The notes under the pieces: model-generated
What the model was told of the DNA's origin: nothing
Databases searched by the model: none
What the model saw: only the letters and a program-made list of their open reading frames with translations
Assembly (NCBI GenBank): GCA_965370045.1
Contig: CBDUSI010000153.1
Coordinates: forward strand, 1 to 8,775
Direction: 5' to 3'
DNA length: 8,775 bases
Source of the DNA: CAZONU01 sp965370045
GTDB taxonomy: Bacteria > Planctomycetota > SZUA-567 > JAKLDR01
Program-made: the position numbers and the translations under genes
Shown here: in pieces, positions 6,548 through 8,775 of the stretch
How positions within the stretch are numbered: the first letter of the stretch is position 1
Layout: each line of letters starts with the position of its first letter

Positions 6548-7672
6548 CTACTGGAACGCCGCGAAGATTACCGAGCTGAAGGCGGTGATGGGGGCCTGCT
6601 CGCGGGCGTCCTCCACGGCCTCGCGGGCCTCCTTCAGGAAGCGGGTGGCCTCGGCGTAGAGCGTCTCGTCGTTGACCAGCTTGCCCAAGGTGCCCTGGCC
6701 CTCGTCGATCTTGCGCATCACCGCGGCCATCGAACCGGCCGCGCTCTTGAGCTCGTCGTACAGCGCGGGATCGTTGATCAGCTTGCCGGCGGTGCCCTTT
6801 CCGGAGTTGAGCTTGCGGGTCAGCTCGGCGATGCCCTTGGAGGCGGCGCGCAGATCGTTGTAGAGCGCCTCGTCGTTGACCAGCTTGCCGAGGGTGCCCT
6901 GGCCCTTGTCGACCTTGGCGGCGATGCTCTTGAAGCTGTCCATGCCCTTGTTGAGCTTGTCCACCGCGCCGGTCAGCTCGTCGTAGAGCTTGGGGTCGTT
7001 GAGCAGCTTGCCGAGGGTGCCCTGGCCCTTGTCCATCTTGGCGGCGATGCTCTTGAAGCTGGCCAGGCCCTCGTCCATCTTCTTGACCGCGGCGACCAGG
7101 TCCTGGTAGAGCTTGGGGTCGTTGATGAACTTGCCCAGGGTGCCCTCGCCATCCTCGATCTTCTTGGCGATGTTGCGGACGCTCTCGGCGGCCGCCTTGA
7201 TGGCCGGGCCGGCCGCCTGGAGACTTTCGAAGAGTCCCTCGGCCTTCTGGACAAGCCCGTCCAGGCTGGCGATGGGCAGGACCGTCTCGACCTTCGTGCC
7301 GAGTATATCGTTCTTGAGGGGCAGGAAGGGAGAGTCCGGCGTGCCCAGGGTCAGCGACAGCTTCCGGCCGCTGGACAACAGGCTGGTGGCCGGCAGGCTG
7401 GCCACCGAGTCCTCCCGCAGGCGGAAGCCCTTCTGGAGCGTGAAGTGGACCCGGACGTCCTTCTTTTGAAGGTCGATCCTGGCGATGCGTCCGGCGTGAA
7501 GGCCGGCCAGCCACACCGAAGCGCCCTCCTGAAGCCCCCCGGCGGTGGGCAGGTCCACGTAGTAGTAGCTGCCGCCCTTGCGGAAGACGGTCATCTCGTC
7601 GTCGACCCACAGGGACAGGCCCCCCAAGAGGATCAGTCCCAGGAAGAAGAAGATCCCAACCGCGCGCCGCAT
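6548..7672 (-). CDS. MCE/MlaD-family lipid-transport protein with five C-terminal repeats
   Basis: The predicted protein has 374 residues. A short positive N-terminus (MRR) and one hydrophobic segment (about 5-23) act as an uncleaved membrane anchor. Residues about 30-110 form an MCE (MlaD-like) domain: FRKGGSYYYVDLPTAGGLQEGASVWLAG, VHFTLQKGFRL, and SLLSSGRKLSLTLG. Proteins with this domain form rings that move lipids between membranes, usually with an MlaE-type permease and MlaF ATPase. The rest is helical, with five copies of a motif of the form G-x-GT-x-GK-x-x-ND-x-x-LY (GT at 177, 218, 259, 293, 327), each followed by a helix. The C-terminus ends in a hydrophobic stretch (APITAFSSVIFAAFQ). 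ATG at 7670-7672 is chosen because it places the anchor at the N-terminus; an ATG-like extension to 7738 would add 22 atypical residues overlapping the promoter. No mlaE, mlaF or mlaC is in view, and the neighbouring permease is of another type. Family assignment is secure, cargo unknown. Confidence 0.88.
   Translation of the reverse strand: MRRAVGIFFFLGLILLGGLSLWVDDEMTVFRKGGSYYYVDLPTAGGLQEGASVWLAGLHAGRIARIDLQKKDVRVHFTLQKGFRLREDSVASLPATSLLSSGRKLSLTLGTPDSPFLPLKNDILGTKVETVLPIASLDGLVQKAEGLFESLQAAGPAIKAAAESVRNIAKKIEDGEGTLGKFINDPKLYQDLVAAVKKMDEGLASFKSIAAKMDKGQGTLGKLLNDPKLYDELTGAVDKLNKGMDSFKSIAAKVDKGQGTLGKLVNDEALYNDLRAASKGIAELTRKLNSGKGTAGKLINDPALYDELKSAAGSMAAVMRKIDEGQGTLGKLVNDETLYAEATRFLKEAREAVEDAREQAPITAFSSVIFAAFQ
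6638..7165 (-). repeat. Five in-frame repeats in the MCE protein (41, 41, 34, 34-residue spacing)
   Basis: The repeated core is GTLGKLxNDxxLY. GT positions are residues 177, 218, 259, 293 and 327, so successive spacings are 41, 41, 34 and 34 residues. The two classes differ by exactly seven residues, one heptad, located in the helix after the core (for example the GLASFKSIAAK type segments present in the first two intervals only). The units are amphipathic and probably stack as helices or a coiled coil. Similar motifs occur in other MCE proteins. Confidence 0.85.
6872..7060 (-). repeat. Nearly identical 66-bp direct repeats, period 123 bp
   Basis: Positions 6872-6937 and 6995-7060 differ at only 3 of 66 bases, with starts 123 bases (41 codons) apart. 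They encode repeat units two and three of the MCE protein, including the FKSIAAK segment. The other units are clearly more diverged at DNA level. This indicates a recent unit duplication or gene conversion inside the repeat array. Confidence 0.85.
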
Positions 7673-7702
7673 ACAGCGCCCCCCGCAAGAAACCGTTTCA
7701 AC

Positions 7703-7738
7703 GCCGGTGATTCTATGCGCCGGGAGCCCCGGAGGCAA
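7703..7738 (-). promoter_or_regulatory. Sigma70-type promoter for the MCE-radA-PIN/TRAM-ispDF-xerC-miaA cluster
   Basis: In the only sizeable minus-strand gap (7673-7753) the minus strand reads TTGCCT (7738-7733), a 17-base spacer and TAGAAT (7715-7710). This matches the -35 consensus at four of six and the -10 consensus at five of six positions, with optimal spacing. Transcription would begin near 7703, leaving a leader of about 30 bases before the ATG at 7672. No operator or terminator is recognisable in the gap. Placement between the permease and the MCE gene suggests a new transcription unit. Confidence 0.6.
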
Positions 7739-7753
7739 GAGGATAAGGGCGGA

Positions 7754-8743
7754 TCAGTCCGCGCGCAGGGCCTCGATGGGGTGGACCCGCGCCGCCTGGT
7801 AGGCCGGCCACAGCCCGAAGACGATGCCCACCGTCACCGAAACCCCCAGGCCCAGGGCCACGCTCTCGGGGGTCAGCACCGTGGGCCAGCCCGAATACCG
7901 GCTGATACCGTGCGCCAGGCCCCAGCCGACCAGCGCGCCGACCAGGCCGCCCAGGGAGGTGAGCACCGCCGACTCCAGAACGAACTGGCGGATGATGTCC
8001 CGGCGGCGGGCGCCCAGGGCCCGGCGGGTGCCGATCTCCTTGCGGCGCTCGTAGACGTTGGCCAGCATGATGTTCATTATGCCGATGCCCCCGACCAGCA
8101 GCGATATGCTGGCTATCGAGAACATCACGATCGAGAAAATGCGCTGGGTAGCGGCCTTCTGGAGCATCAGCTCCAGCGGCACGGAGATGGCGTAGTCCTC
8201 CTGCTTGTGGGTCTTCTTGAGATACCCCTTGGCCCGCTGGGCGGTGGGGATCACCGCTTCGGGGTCCGCCATCTGCAGGGCGATGGCGTCCAGTTCGACG
8301 CGGACGCTCTCGCGCTTGCCGGCGCTCACGCTGTGGCTGACGTCCCCGTAGAGGGCCTTGGCGGTGGCCAGGGGGATGAAGACGTACTTGTTGATGTCTT
8401 CCGCGCCGGCGGCCTTGACCGCCGCCAGGTTCTCGATGATGCCCACCACCTTGTACCAGTCGGCGCCGATGCGCACCCCCTGCCTCATGGGGTCGCGCCA
8501 GGCGAATATCCGCCGGGCGGCCTCGGCGCCCAGCACGCACACCCGGGTATTCGTCATCTGGTCCGCGTCGCACAGGAAGCGGCCGCGCAGCACCTGCGAG
8601 CGGGTGATGGGCAGGTAGTCCGGCTCGGTGGCCATTACCTGGAGATCGAGCTTCCTGCCGCTGGGGGCGTACAGGCTCCGGCGCATGTCCCGGACGCCGA
8701 CTGCGTAGCGGATCATGGGAAAGGTCTTGCGGATGTGCGCCAA
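7754..8743 (-). CDS. MacB/FtsX-type ABC transporter permease, N-terminus missing
   Basis: From a TTG at 8741-8743 the frame encodes 329 residues. Residues 1-190 look like the extracytoplasmic MacB core domain, including VLRGRFLCDADQ and RVCVLGAEAARRIF. They are followed by the FtsX-fold membrane part with three helices (about 201-229, 258-279, 293-316), the cytoplasmic loop ERRKEIGTRRALGARRRDII (232-251) and the typical end GLWPAYQAARVHPIEALRAD. Family members (about 400 residues or more) have four helices; the first helix and the start of the extracytoplasmic domain are absent here. An in-frame TAA at 8750-8752 blocks extension, so the gene is either frameshifted near 8744, truncated, or restarted at this TTG, which has AGGA nine bases upstream. 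Relatives work with a MacB-like ATPase and often a membrane-fusion protein to expel peptides, lipoproteins or drugs; none is in view and the substrate is unknown. The family is secure, the 5' structure is not. Confidence 0.82.
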   Translation of the reverse strand: MAHIRKTFPMIRYAVGVRDMRRSLYAPSGRKLDLQVMATEPDYLPITRSQVLRGRFLCDADQMTNTRVCVLGAEAARRIFAWRDPMRQGVRIGADWYKVVGIIENLAAVKAAGAEDINKYVFIPLATAKALYGDVSHSVSAGKRESVRVELDAIALQMADPEAVIPTAQRAKGYLKKTHKQEDYAISVPLELMLQKAATQRIFSIVMFSIASISLLVGGIGIMNIMLANVYERRKEIGTRRALGARRRDIIRQFVLESAVLTSLGGLVGALVGWGLAHGISRYSGWPTVLTPESVALGLGVSVTVGIVFGLWPAYQAARVHPIEALRAD

Positions 8744-8775
8744 TTTGGATTATCCTGGGCAGACTGCGCTGATTT
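8744..8775 (-). other. Window-edge segment upstream of the permease, coding status unclear
   Basis: These 32 bases are about 47% GC, well below the neighbouring genes. In the permease frame they contain TAA (8750-8752). Another minus-strand frame is open and reads KSAQSAQDNPN, which could be permease sequence before a one-base frameshift, but its third positions are mostly A or T, unlike the surrounding coding DNA. GATAAT (8754-8749) could be a -10 element with its -35 outside the window. I cannot decide between these readings. Confidence 0.3.

Noticed and set aside
3614..6659. Plus-strand open frames of 525 and 466 codons (3614-5191, 5259-6659)
   Set aside because: Antisense to PIN/TRAM and radA; composition is typical of GC-rich shadow frames.
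6638..7165. Repeat array considered as CRISPR or non-coding tandem repeat
   Set aside because: The units are multiples of three, keep one reading frame and encode a conserved protein motif; spacers are not unique sequence.
6531..7688. N-terminal extension of RadA by about 385 residues
   Set aside because: It is a shifted reading of the MCE repeats (Gly/Gln/Arg-rich); the zinc finger of RadA normally lies at the very N-terminus.
8740..8752. Programmed -1 frameshift in the permease
   Set aside because: The sequence CCAAATTGG does not fit a slippery heptamer of the X-XXY-YYZ type; error, mutation or truncation is more likely.

Overview
This window is a dense, GC-rich stretch of bacterial chromosome with almost no intergenic space: eight protein-coding genes, no RNA genes and no mobile elements. 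Third codon positions are overwhelmingly G or C. Several residue choices recall uncultured Planctomycetota or a related lineage: GGSPLYY and EEFNVGRW in MiaA, GCRAGEV and GYLRC in the Xer recombinase, and a membrane PIN/TRAM gene next to ispD. This placement is inference from remembered family patterns and should be held loosely.

Layout. On the + strand, positions 1-948 hold the 3' end of a very basic, lysine-rich gene that resembles the tail of SurA/PpiD-type periplasmic chaperones. It runs convergently into a long minus-strand cluster, with one base between the two stop codons. Read in transcription order (right to left), the minus strand carries a MacB/FtsX-type ABC transporter permease lacking its N-terminus (7754-8743), an 81-base gap with a good sigma70-type promoter (7703-7738), an MCE/MlaD-family lipid-transport protein with five internal repeats (6548-7672), radA (5142-6530), a membrane-anchored PIN/TRAM protein (3995-5095), a fused ispD-ispF gene (2838-3998), a xerC/xerD-type recombinase (1879-2838) and miaA (950-1876).

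How the genes work together. The six genes from the MCE gene to miaA are co-directional and separated by -4 to +46 bases, so they probably form one transcript from the 7703-7738 promoter. The last three junctions (PIN/TRAM to ispDF to xerC to miaA) are so tight that translational coupling is likely, and all three downstream genes use non-ATG starts. IspDF catalyses two MEP-pathway steps that lead to IPP and DMAPP; MiaA uses DMAPP to prenylate tRNA A37, so producer and consumer share an operon. RadA and Xer both act in DNA recombination and chromosome maintenance.

Most of the window is ordinary housekeeping sequence and I found no clearly undescribed system. The points most worth a second look are the in-frame IspD-IspF fusion with a possible internal start, the two-period repeat architecture of the MCE protein, an orphan MCE gene at the head of a housekeeping operon, and the missing N-terminus of the permease at the window edge.
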